The position numbers and the translations under genes are program-made. From Pseudorhodoferax aquiterrae (lineage in GTDB: Bacteria; Pseudomonadota; Gammaproteobacteria; Burkholderiales; Burkholderiaceae_C), in contig NZ_BMYK01000017.1 of the NCBI RefSeq assembly GCF_014652235.1, positions 62,001-126,000 of the forward strand: 64,000 bases of DNA, written 5' to 3'. The notes beneath the pieces were generated by a model, which made no database searches, had not been told where the DNA came from, and saw only the letters and a program-made list of their open reading frames with translations. Of this stretch, positions 16,809 to 26,146 are shown in pieces (the first letter of the stretch is position 1; each line of letters opens with the position of its first letter).

Positions 16809-17984
16809 GTGAACCGCGCCCGGCTCGGCCTCCTGACCGGCACGCATGCCGTCAACGACCTCTACCAGGGCCTGGTGCCCGCGCTGCTGCCCTTCATGGT
16901 GGCCGAGCGCGGCTACAGCTACACGGCAGCCAGCGGCCTCGTGCTGGCGGCCACGGGGCTGTCCAGCGTGGTGCAGCCACTGTTCGGTCTGTACGCCGAC
17001 CGCGCGCCGCGCCCCTGGCTGGTGCCGCTGGGCTTCGCCATCGCAGCGCTGGGCCTGGTACTGGCGGGCCTGGCCGGCAGCTATGCCGCCACCTGGTGCG
17101 CTGCCGCGCTGTGCGGGCTGGGCATCGCGGCCTACCACCCGCCCGCCACGGTGGCGGCACGCCAGGCCGGCGGCGGTTCGCAGAAGGCCATGAGCGTGTT
17201 CTCGGTCGGCGGCGCCTGCGGTTCGGCCTGCGCGCCGCTGCTGGCGGCCGGCGTGGTCGGTGGTGGCGCGCTGCACCGCAGCTGGCTGCTCGCGCTGCCG
17301 GCGCTGGCCATGCTGGCGCTGTGGTTCTTCGCGACGCGCCGCGATGCAGCGCCGGCCGCCGCCGCGCGCCGCGCGGCCGTGCAGCATGGCGCGGCCAACG
17401 ACTGGCGCGCGTTCGCGTTGCTGACGACGGTGGTGGTGGGCTGGTCCATCCCCTACGTGACCGTGCTGTCCATGCTCTCGCTGCTGGCCACGCGCGAACT
17501 GGGTGCCGCACCCGTGGTCGGCGCCGGCCTGCTGACGGCCTTCACGGCGGCCGGTGCGGCCGGCACGCTGCTGGGCGGCTGGCTCGGCGACCGCCTGGGC
17601 CGCATGCGGCCGATCCGCATCGGCTACCTGCTCGCCGTGCCGGCCCTGGCCGGGCTCGTGCTCGCACCGTCCGCGGCCTGGGCCTGGCCTTGCGCGCTCG
17701 TGCTGGGCGTGGCCATGTTCCTGCCGTTCGCGCCGCAGGTAACGCTGGCGCAGGACTACCTGCCGCGCAACCCGGCCACGGCGAGCGGCATCACGCTGGG
17801 CCTGGCGCTCTCGGTGGGCGGCATGGTGGCGCCGCTGCTGGGCCTCTTGTCGGACGCGCAGGGCCTGCGCGCCAGCCTGGTGGCGGCCCTGTGCGTGCTG
17901 TGCGGGGGCACGGCGCTGGCGCTGCGGCTGCGCGACCGGCGCAGCGCGATGCCGGGCGCGGCCGGCAGCGTCGCACGGGCTTGA
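16809..17984 (+). CDS. MFS transporter (fosmidomycin-resistance/Fsr-like)
   Basis: 391 residues, mostly hydrophobic with about twelve predicted membrane spans. The opening LLTGTHAVNDLYQGLVPALL and the loop LFGLYADRAPRPWLVP match the Fsr-like branch of the major facilitator superfamily; a second cytoplasmic loop motif GGWLGDRLGRMRPIR lies at the midpoint. It begins at GTG 16809 with GGAG about nine bases upstream. An in-frame ATG at 16737 would add a charged tail unlike the family. The divergent AraC gene probably controls it. Its stop lies 6 bp from that of rlhA on the other strand. The exported compound is unknown. Confidence 0.8.
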   Translation: MNRARLGLLTGTHAVNDLYQGLVPALLPFMVAERGYSYTAASGLVLAATGLSSVVQPLFGLYADRAPRPWLVPLGFAIAALGLVLAGLAGSYAATWCAAALCGLGIAAYHPPATVAARQAGGGSQKAMSVFSVGGACGSACAPLLAAGVVGGGALHRSWLLALPALAMLALWFFATRRDAAPAAAARRAAVQHGAANDWRAFALLTTVVVGWSIPYVTVLSMLSLLATRELGAAPVVGAGLLTAFTAAGAAGTLLGGWLGDRLGRMRPIRIGYLLAVPALAGLVLAPSAAWAWPCALVLGVAMFLPFAPQVTLAQDYLPRNPATASGITLGLALSVGGMVAPLLGLLSDAQGLRASLVAALCVLCGGTALALRLRDRRSAMPGAAGSVARA

Positions 17985-17990
17985 ACCGCG

Positions 17991-19997
17991 TCAGTGCGCG
18001 GCCTGCGCGTCGGGCCGCGTCCTGTAGAAGGTCATGGGCTGGGCCTGGGCCTCGTTGAGCACGGCGCGCTTGATCTTGCCCACCACGTGCATCTCGCAGG
18101 GCTTGCAGTCGAAGCGCAAGGTCAGCTTCTCCTTGCCGTTGATGAGCGCCAGCGGCTCGGCCCTGACCTGGCCCTGCACGCCCGTCACACCCTTGGCCTG
18201 CTTGGGGCACAGCGAGAGCGAGAAGCGCACGCAGTGCTTGGTGATCATGAGCGAGACCTCGCCTTCCTCCTCGTGCGCCTCGTAGGCCGCGGCGATCACC
18301 TTCACGCCATGGCGCGCATAGAACTGGCGGGCCTGGTCGTTGAACACGTTGGCCAGGTAGGTCAGCGTGTCCTCGGGGTAGGGCGTGGGCGGCTCCACCG
18401 GGACGGCGCGCTGCGGGCGCTGGTAGGCCGCCAGGCGCGCGCCAACCAGCCGCTCGCAGGCCTCGCGGCGCAGCTGGTTCACGAGCGAGGCCGGCACGAA
18501 CCAGGGCTGGGCCAGGTCGATCGCGATGTCGATGGCCGCGAAGTCGGTGGCGCCGAAACGGCCCAGGTGCTCGCGCAGGCTGGCGAGGCCGCGTTCGGCA
18601 TCGCGCGCGGGCTCGTGCGCATGGCGCGCCGTGGCGACGCCCTGGTGGCCGTCCTCGTCGGTCAGCTGGAGCGTGAAGCCCTGGGCCGTTTCGCCGAAGC
18701 GCACCCAGACACCGATGCGGCGCTCGCTGGACTTCTTCTCCAGCATGCGCACCCAGTCCATGTCGCGGTTACGGTTCAGCTCCGTGCCCTTGCGCAGGTC
18801 ACGCAGGCCGGCCACATCGTCCTTGGGGAACACGCGCCAGCGGTTCAGCCTGGTCGGGCTGGCCGGCTCGGCGCGGTTGATCGGCATGCCCACCAGTTCC
18901 TTGTGCAGGTCGTAGTAGCACAGGCCGTCGCCGTTGTGCAGGATGGTGGCCGCGTCCGCCGTTTCCAGCTCCACCCAGTTCGGGCCCACCTGGGTGACCC
19001 AGCCGATCGTGCGGCCCGGGTTCTTGGGCGTGTCGAAGGCGCCGATGTCGTCCTGGCGGCCATTGACGAAGTAGTCGGTGAACTCGCGGTTGAAATTCTG
19101 GTCCGGGTCGGGCGTGAAGCTGAAGGTGGTGCGGCCGCTCGAGGCGCGCGCCAGCGGCGCCTGCAGCGGATCGTTCTCGCGCGCCTCGATCAGTTCGTCG
19201 ATCAGCCTGCGGTAGTGCGCCGTGATGTTCTTGACGTAGGCCATGTCCTTGTAGCGGCCCTCGATCTTGAAGCTGCGGATGCCCGCATCGACGAGCGCGG
19301 CGATGTTGGCGGACTGGTTGTTGTCCTTCATCGACAGCACATGCTTGTCGTGCGCGACGAAGCGGCCCTTGCTGTCCACCACCTGGTAGGGCAGGCGGCA
19401 GGCCTGCGAGCAGTCGCCACGGTTGGCGCTGCGGCCCGTGTGCGCATGGCTGATGTAGCACTGGCCGCTGTAGGCCACGCACAGTGCGCCGTGCACGAAG
19501 AACTCCAGCTGGCTGCGCGCCGGATCCAGCACGGCGTGGATGGCGCGGATCTGCTGCAGCGTGAGTTCGCGCGCGAGCACGATCTGCGAGAAGCCGGCGT
19601 CCTGCATGAAGCGGGCCTTCTCGGGTGTGCGGATGTCGGTTTGCGTGCTCGCGTGCAGCTGGATCGGCGGCATGCCCTCGAGTTGCAGCAGGCCCATGTC
19701 CTGCACGATCAGCACGTCGGCACCGGCGTGGTAGACGTCCCAGGCCATCTTGCGCGCGCCTTCCAGTTCGTCGTCGCGCAGGATGGTATTCAGCGTGATG
19801 AACACCTTGCTGTGGAAGCGGTGCGCATGGCGCGCCAGCCGTTCGATGTCGGCGATGGAATTGCCGGCCGAGGCGCGCGCGCCGAAGCCGGGGCCGCCGA
19901 TGTAGACGGCATCGGCACCGTGGTCGACGGCGGCGATGCCGATGTCGGCGTCGCGCGCAGGCGCAAGCAGTTCGAGCTGGTGGGCGAGCAGGGACAT
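17991..19997 (-). CDS. rlhA: U32-family 23S rRNA C2501 hydroxylation protein RlhA
   Basis: 668 residues, matching the length of E. coli RlhA (YdcP) rather than the shorter TrhP/YegQ. The U32 core is very well conserved: LELLAPARDADIGIAAVDHG, GADAVYIGGPGFGARA, PIQLHASTQTDIRT, IVLARELTLQQIRAIH and the signature FFVHGALCVAYSGQCYISH followed by NRGDCSQACRLPY. The C-terminal extension ends with MITKHCVRFSLSLCPKQAKG and FDCKPCEMHVVGK, whose cysteines are also in RlhA. By family it uses an iron-sulfur site and prephenate to hydroxylate C2501 of 23S rRNA. The ATG at 19997 is the only start giving the conserved N-terminus. It converges on the MFS gene. Confidence 0.85.
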   Translation of the reverse strand: MSLLAHQLELLAPARDADIGIAAVDHGADAVYIGGPGFGARASAGNSIADIERLARHAHRFHSKVFITLNTILRDDELEGARKMAWDVYHAGADVLIVQDMGLLQLEGMPPIQLHASTQTDIRTPEKARFMQDAGFSQIVLARELTLQQIRAIHAVLDPARSQLEFFVHGALCVAYSGQCYISHAHTGRSANRGDCSQACRLPYQVVDSKGRFVAHDKHVLSMKDNNQSANIAALVDAGIRSFKIEGRYKDMAYVKNITAHYRRLIDELIEARENDPLQAPLARASSGRTTFSFTPDPDQNFNREFTDYFVNGRQDDIGAFDTPKNPGRTIGWVTQVGPNWVELETADAATILHNGDGLCYYDLHKELVGMPINRAEPASPTRLNRWRVFPKDDVAGLRDLRKGTELNRNRDMDWVRMLEKKSSERRIGVWVRFGETAQGFTLQLTDEDGHQGVATARHAHEPARDAERGLASLREHLGRFGATDFAAIDIAIDLAQPWFVPASLVNQLRREACERLVGARLAAYQRPQRAVPVEPPTPYPEDTLTYLANVFNDQARQFYARHGVKVIAAAYEAHEEEGEVSLMITKHCVRFSLSLCPKQAKGVTGVQGQVRAEPLALINGKEKLTLRFDCKPCEMHVVGKIKRAVLNEAQAQPMTFYRTRPDAQAAH

Positions 19998-20165
19998 GGC
20001 GAAGCAGCGCACACCGGCGGTGGCGGCGGTCTGAAGGTTGGAAGGCGCGGATTTTATCGGTGCCGCGCCCGCGCAGCCGGCTGGGCGCTGGCGGTATATC
20101 GGTATGTGCACCAATAGCGTGCGCGCCCGGGCTGTGGTCCAGTTGCCTCCTTTGCGTGCCAACCG

Positions 20166-20180
20166 GGCACACGATTTGCT
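20166..20180 (+). promoter_or_regulatory. Candidate sigma-54 promoter upstream of the histidine-kinase gene
   Basis: In the 280-bp gap 19998-20277, GGCAC (20166-20170) and TTGCT (20176-20180) carry the invariant GG and GC dinucleotides ten bases apart, fitting the -24/-12 consensus TGGCAC-N5-TTGCW except for the first base. It points at the sensor kinase gene whose start is 98 bp downstream. Because the following gene encodes a sigma-54 activator, autoregulation is conceivable. One motif match in GC-rich DNA can be chance. Confidence 0.35.
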
Positions 20181-20277
20181 GCTGCTGTGCGAACTCCATG
20201 CGGGCGAACCACACACGGCACCACGCGACAGTGAACATGACAAGCCCCTGGGCTGAAGCCTCCGCGGTGCAGGGACC

Positions 20278-22179
20278 GTGACCTCCCCGCTGCAATCCTC
20301 GATCCGCCGTGCCGCCTGGAAGAGCGCGGCCTGGCTGCTGGCGCTGGCCTTCGTGGCGCTGAGCGGCGCGCTCGGCTACCAGAGCTTCGAGCGCCGCGGG
20401 CTGGACAAGCTGCAGACCGACGTGCGCCACCGGCTGGAGCTGTTCTCCTCCGCCGTGGAGGGCATGATCCAGCGGCTGGAGGACGTGCCCGCCACGGTGC
20501 AGCTCAGCGAGGAAATCCAGCGCCTGTTCCATGCGCCGCGCGCGGCCGCGGCCCGCGAGCGGGCCGACCGCTACCTGCAGCGGCTCAACGCCTTCATGGG
20601 CGGCATCGCCATCTACGTGCTGGACGAGCGCGGCGTGATCGTGGCCTCCAGCGGCCGCACCCAGCTGCAGGCGCTGCCCGAGAACGACTTCTCGTTCCGC
20701 CCCTACTTCCAGGAGGCACTGTCGGGCCGGGTCGGCCGGCACTTCGCGATCAGCCTGGTCGCCAACCGGCCGGCCTACTTCGTGTCGCACCCGATCCGCG
20801 ACGGCGCCAAGGTGGTGGGCGTGGCGGTGATCATGATCAACCTGGACCCGATCAACCAGATCTGGGACATGCTGGGCGCGCCCGCGCTGCTGGCCGACAC
20901 CAACGGCGTCGTGATCCTGTCGTCCGACCCCGCCTGGACCTACACCACGCTGCAGGAGCTGCCGATCGAGCGCCGCGTGGACCTGCAGCTCAGCCGCATG
21001 TACAACCGCATGCCGCTCCCGCGCTTTCCGCTGCAGGTGCAGCTCCAGGTCAACCCCGAGACGCTGTCGATCTACGGCAGCCTGCAGCGCAGCAACCGCT
21101 ACCTCGGCTTCCGGGAGGTCGCGCAGATCGTCTCGGGCCGCAGCATCAACGGCATGGACTGGCGCGTGATGCTGTTCACCGACGTGGACGGCGCGCGCCG
21201 CGACGCGGTGCTGGCCGGCGCCGTCTCGGCCACCGGCGCGGCCTTCCTGATCCTGCTGGTGCTGTTCGTGGCCCAGCGCCGGCGCATCCACCGGCACCGG
21301 CGCGAGTCCGAACGGCTGCTCGAGCAGGCCAACCTCTCGCTCGAGCACAAGGTGGGCGAACGCACGGCGGCGCTCACGCTGGCCAACGCGCAGCTCGTCA
21401 AGGAGGTCGCCGAACGCAAGCAGACCGAGGCCACGCTGCGCGCCACGCAGGGCGAACTGGTGCATGCCGGCAAGATGGCGGTGCTGGGCCGCATGGCGGC
21501 CGGCATCACGCACGAGCTCACGCAGCCGCTGGGCGGCGTGCGCACCTTCGCTGGCAATGCCATGGAGTTCGCCAAGCGCCAGGATCTGGAAAGCGTGCAG
21601 CAGAACCTGGAGATCATCGCGCGGCTGACCGAGCGCATGGGCACCATCATCCACCCCTTGCGCAGCTTCGCGCGGCGCACCGATCCCGAGCTGAGCTTCG
21701 TCGACGTGGGCCAGTGCATCGAGAACGCGCTGTTCCTGTACCAGACGCAGCTGGCCCATCTGGGCGTGGTGGTGGACAACCGCACCACCGGCGAGCAGTT
21801 GGCGGCCTGGTGCGATGCGCCCCGGCTCGAGCAGGTGCTCGTGAACCTGATCGGCAATGCCATCGACGCCATGGCCGAGGCGCCGCGCAAGCGGCTCCTG
21901 CTGTCGGCCGAGCGCGCGCCGGCGGCCGAGGAGGCGCTGGCTGCCGACGGCCGCGCCTACGGCCTGCGCATCGACGTGGAAGACACCGGCTGCGGCCTGC
22001 CGCCGGACTTCACCTCGCACCTGTTCGAACCCTTCTACACCACCAAGCAAAAGGGGCTGGGCCTGGGGCTGACGATCTCGCGCGACATCGTGCAGGACTT
22101 CGGCGGCGCGCTGCGGGCCTGGGACCGCGACGGGCCCGGCGCTTGCTTCAGCATCTACCTGCCCTGCGCACCCACCTGA
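20278..22179 (+). CDS. DctB/AauS-like sensor histidine kinase
   Basis: 633 residues from GTG 20278, with AGGGA just upstream. TM1 (SAAWLLALAFVALSGALGY, about 14-33) and TM2 (AGAVSATGAAFLILLVLFVAQ, about 315-335) flank a large periplasmic sensor domain of the double-Cache type (FSFRPYFQEALSGRVGRHFA). A short coiled linker (EHKVGERTAALTLANAQLV) leads to the H-box GITHELTQPLGGVRTFAGNA, the N-box NLIGNAIDAM, the G1 box DTGCGLPPD and GLGLGLTISRD. This is the DctB family, which senses C4-dicarboxylates or acidic amino acids outside the membrane. The partner regulator starts 10 bp downstream. With GltI-type binding proteins encoded opposite, glutamate/aspartate sensing as in AauS is as likely as dicarboxylate sensing. 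Confidence 0.85.
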   Translation: MTSPLQSSIRRAAWKSAAWLLALAFVALSGALGYQSFERRGLDKLQTDVRHRLELFSSAVEGMIQRLEDVPATVQLSEEIQRLFHAPRAAAARERADRYLQRLNAFMGGIAIYVLDERGVIVASSGRTQLQALPENDFSFRPYFQEALSGRVGRHFAISLVANRPAYFVSHPIRDGAKVVGVAVIMINLDPINQIWDMLGAPALLADTNGVVILSSDPAWTYTTLQELPIERRVDLQLSRMYNRMPLPRFPLQVQLQVNPETLSIYGSLQRSNRYLGFREVAQIVSGRSINGMDWRVMLFTDVDGARRDAVLAGAVSATGAAFLILLVLFVAQRRRIHRHRRESERLLEQANLSLEHKVGERTAALTLANAQLVKEVAERKQTEATLRATQGELVHAGKMAVLGRMAAGITHELTQPLGGVRTFAGNAMEFAKRQDLESVQQNLEIIARLTERMGTIIHPLRSFARRTDPELSFVDVGQCIENALFLYQTQLAHLGVVVDNRTTGEQLAAWCDAPRLEQVLVNLIGNAIDAMAEAPRKRLLLSAERAPAAEEALAADGRAYGLRIDVEDTGCGLPPDFTSHLFEPFYTTKQKGLGLGLTISRDIVQDFGGALRAWDRDGPGACFSIYLPCAPT

Positions 22180-22189
22180 GGAGAACAAC

Positions 22190-23563
<1,374 letters not shown>

Positions 23564-24185
23564 CGCGCTTGTCGTGGCGCCAGCTGCGCAGGCGCCGGGG
23601 CGCGGCCAGCATCAGCGCGGCGCAGGCCAGGCCGAACACATGGGCCTGCACGATGATGTCGCCGCCCACCAGCGCCACCTCGTGCCGGTCCGGCCCGCGG
23701 ACCAGCTGCGCGCCGAGCCAGGCCGCGATGGTGCACAGCGCCGCGATGGCCACCGGATCGAGCCGGCGCACGCCCGGCCACAGCCCCAGCAGGAACAGGC
23801 CGTACAGCACGCCGGACAGCCCGACGTAGTGGGCGAGCTGCGGCAGCAGCAGCACGAACAGCAGCGAGATGCCCAGCGCCAGCGCGGCCGCCTGGCGCAG
23901 CAGCGCGCGCGGTGCCGGTGGCGCATCCGCTAGCAGCGCATAGACCAGCAGGCCCAGCGCATTGAGGGCCCAATGGGCCCAGCCCAGGTGCACCAAGTGG
24001 CCGGTCCACAGACGCCAGAGCTCGCCCTGCAGCACGGCGCCGCGCTCGTAGCGCAGCGCCTGCAGCCAGGCCTCGGGCAGCGCCTGCAACGCGCCCAGCA
24101 GCACGGCGGCCGCTGCCACGGTGAGGAGGGTGCGCCGCCGGGCGCGTGCAAGGTCGGTGGACATGGGCGGGCTCCGGTGTCGGGG

Positions 24186-25091
24186 TCAGTCGACGGTGTA
24201 GGCTTCCTTGGGCTTGTCGTTCAGATTGGCCCAGGCGGCGCGCGTGGCGGCCGAGGCCGGCATGTTCAGCGCGGTGTTGGTCGGCGGGATCGGCTGCACG
24301 AACCACTTGTCGTAGAGCTTGGCCACGGTGCCGTCCGCCACCTGGCGCGCGATGCTGGCGTCCACCGCCTTCTTGAAGGCCGGGTCGTCCTTGCGCAGCA
24401 TGATGGCGATGGGCTCGACCGACAGCGGCTCGCCGACCAGCTTGTAGCCCTTGGGGTTCTTGGAACGCGCGATGTTGCCGGCCAGGATCTGCCCGTCCAT
24501 CACGAAGGCGTCGGCGCGGCCGGACTCCAGCAGCAGGAAGCTGTCCGAATGGTCCTTGCCCGCGATCTCGCGGAAGTTCATGCCCTGGGCGCGCTTGTTC
24601 TGGCGCAGCAGCTGCACCGAGGTGGTCCCGGTGGTGGTGACCACGGTCTTGTCGTTGAGGTCGGCGATGGACTTGATCGGCGAGTCGGCGCGCACGGCGA
24701 TGCGCACTTCCTCCACGTACAGCGTGTTGGCGAAGGCGACTTCCTTGGCGCGGTTGGCATCGTTGGTGGTGGAGCCGCACTCGATGTCGATGGTGCCGTT
24801 CTTGAGCAGCGGGATGCGGTTGGCCGAGGTCACCGGCTGGTACTGGATGCTGAGCTCGGTCAGCCCGAGCTGGCGCCGCACGTCGCTGATGATGTTGCTG
24901 CACACGTCGTAGTGAAAGCCGGTGTAGACGCCGGTGCCCAGCGTGTAGGCCAGCGCGCCCGAGGACTCGCGCACGCCCTGCACGATGGTGCCGGAGCTCT
25001 TGATCTTGGCCAGCGTGTCGGTGGTCTGCGCCTGGGCGCCGGCCACGTCGGCCAGCAGGGCGCAGGCCAGGGTGAGGGTGGAGAGCTTCAT
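24186..25091 (-). CDS. GltI-type amino acid ABC transporter substrate-binding protein (first copy)
   Basis: 301 residues with a signal peptide ending near AGAQA. The family 3 binding-protein core is clear: DTLAKIKSSGTIVQGVRES, LLKNGTIDIECGSTTNDANR, KTVVTTTGTTSVQLLRQ and RADAFVMDGQILAG. The NGTIDIECGSTTN motif is typical of the glutamate/aspartate receptor GltI. AGAGGAAACC precedes the ATG at 25091. A second GltI-type gene lies 67 bp upstream, and no permease or ATPase genes are present. The opposing sigma-54 two-component system may regulate both. Confidence 0.85.
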   Translation of the reverse strand: MKLSTLTLACALLADVAGAQAQTTDTLAKIKSSGTIVQGVRESSGALAYTLGTGVYTGFHYDVCSNIISDVRRQLGLTELSIQYQPVTSANRIPLLKNGTIDIECGSTTNDANRAKEVAFANTLYVEEVRIAVRADSPIKSIADLNDKTVVTTTGTTSVQLLRQNKRAQGMNFREIAGKDHSDSFLLLESGRADAFVMDGQILAGNIARSKNPKGYKLVGEPLSVEPIAIMLRKDDPAFKKAVDASIARQVADGTVAKLYDKWFVQPIPPTNTALNMPASAATRAAWANLNDKPKEAYTVD

Positions 25092-25158
25092 GGTTTCCTC
25101 TGGGGTTGGTGGCGCACGGGCGCGCCGATGGAAAGAACGGGGGACACGGGGCCACGGC

Positions 25159-26052
25159 TCATTGCAGCGGCCTGTCGTTGGGGTTGCCGAACAGCTCCAG
25201 CACGTCTTGCGACGGCGGCCAGTTCAGGTTCAGGCCCTTGGCGGTGATGGGCCGCTCGAACCACTTGCGGTAGAGCGCCAGCAGCTCGCCCGAGCGCATC
25301 AGCCGGGCGATCTCGCCATCGACGATGCGCTTGAGCTGCAGATCGTCCTTGCGCATCATGCAGCCGTAGGCCTCGCGCGTCATGGGCTGGCCGACGACGA
25401 TCCAGTCCAGCGGCTGCTGGGCCTTGGCGCGCTCGCCGTAGAGCAGGGCGTCGTCCATCATGAAGGCGTCGGCCTGGCCGTGCTCCAGCGCGCCGAAGGA
25501 TTCCTCGTGCTCGCGCGCGGTGAGGATCTGGAACTTCAGCCCGGAGGATTCGGCGAAGGTGCGGATCAGCCGCTCGGAGGTGGTGCCGGCCGTCACCACA
25601 ACGCGCTTGCCGCCAAGGTCCTTGAAGTCCTGGATGCCGGCATCGCGGTGCACCATGAGCCGCGTGCTGATGACGAAGAACGAGGTGGAGAACAGCACCT
25701 GGCGCGCCCGTTCCAGATTGTGCGTGGTGGAGCCGCACTCCAGGTCCACATTGCCGCTGACCACCATGGGGATGCGGTTCTGCGCCGTCACCGGCACCAG
25801 CTTGGTGGTCAGCGCCGGCAGCTGCAGCTCGCGCCGGATCGCCTGCGAGACCAGCGTGGAGAGGTCGTGCGCATAGCCCACCACCTGCTTGCGCGCGTCG
25901 TAGTAGGAGAAGGGCACGGACGACTGCCGATGCCCCAGCGTGATGGTGCCGGTCTGCTGGATCTTGCGCAGCGTCTCGCTGGCCTGCGCGGGCGCGGCGC
26001 ACAGCGGCGCCGCCGTGGCCAGCAACAGCGCAATCAGGGTGGTGGGTCGCAT
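25159..26052 (-). CDS. GltI-type amino acid ABC transporter substrate-binding protein (second copy)
   Basis: 297 residues from the ATG at 26052, giving the signal peptide MRPTTLIALLLATAAPLCA. It is paralogous to the adjacent gene: SETLRKIQQTGTITLGHRQS, VSGNVDLECGSTTHNLERAR, KRVVVTAGTTSERLIR and QADAFMMDDALLYG. Differences along the binding cleft suggest a related but distinct ligand, probably another acidic amino acid or amide. Upstream on the minus strand, GG (26114-26113) and GC (26102-26101) sit ten bases apart in TGGCCCGGCCGGTGC, a weak sigma-54-like match about 49 bp before the start. The leader of a longer frame is not protein-like. Confidence 0.85.
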   Translation of the reverse strand: MRPTTLIALLLATAAPLCAAPAQASETLRKIQQTGTITLGHRQSSVPFSYYDARKQVVGYAHDLSTLVSQAIRRELQLPALTTKLVPVTAQNRIPMVVSGNVDLECGSTTHNLERARQVLFSTSFFVISTRLMVHRDAGIQDFKDLGGKRVVVTAGTTSERLIRTFAESSGLKFQILTAREHEESFGALEHGQADAFMMDDALLYGERAKAQQPLDWIVVGQPMTREAYGCMMRKDDLQLKRIVDGEIARLMRSGELLALYRKWFERPITAKGLNLNWPPSQDVLELFGNPNDRPLQ

Positions 26053-26116
26053 GGAAGGGCGTGAAAGCGGATCGGAATACCCGGCCGGCGCGCAGGCTGC
26101 GCACCGGCCGGGCCAG

Positions 26117-26134
26117 GCACCGCGCAAGCGGTGC
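26117..26134. other. GCACCGC/GCGGTGC stem-loop after the lipoprotein gene
   Basis: A perfect 7-bp stem with loop GCAA lies 12 bp downstream of the lipoprotein stop and about 65 bp before the second GltI gene on the same strand. It lacks a following T-tract, so it may be a weak or Rho-assisted stop or an mRNA-stability element rather than a classic terminator. Confidence 0.35.
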
Positions 26135-26146
26135 GTCCTCAGGCGC

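Noticed and set aside
16911-20243. Long plus- and minus-strand frames overlapping MFS and rlhA
   Set aside because: They lack family motifs and have low-complexity Arg/Ala/Pro composition, while the annotated frames have clear motifs throughout.
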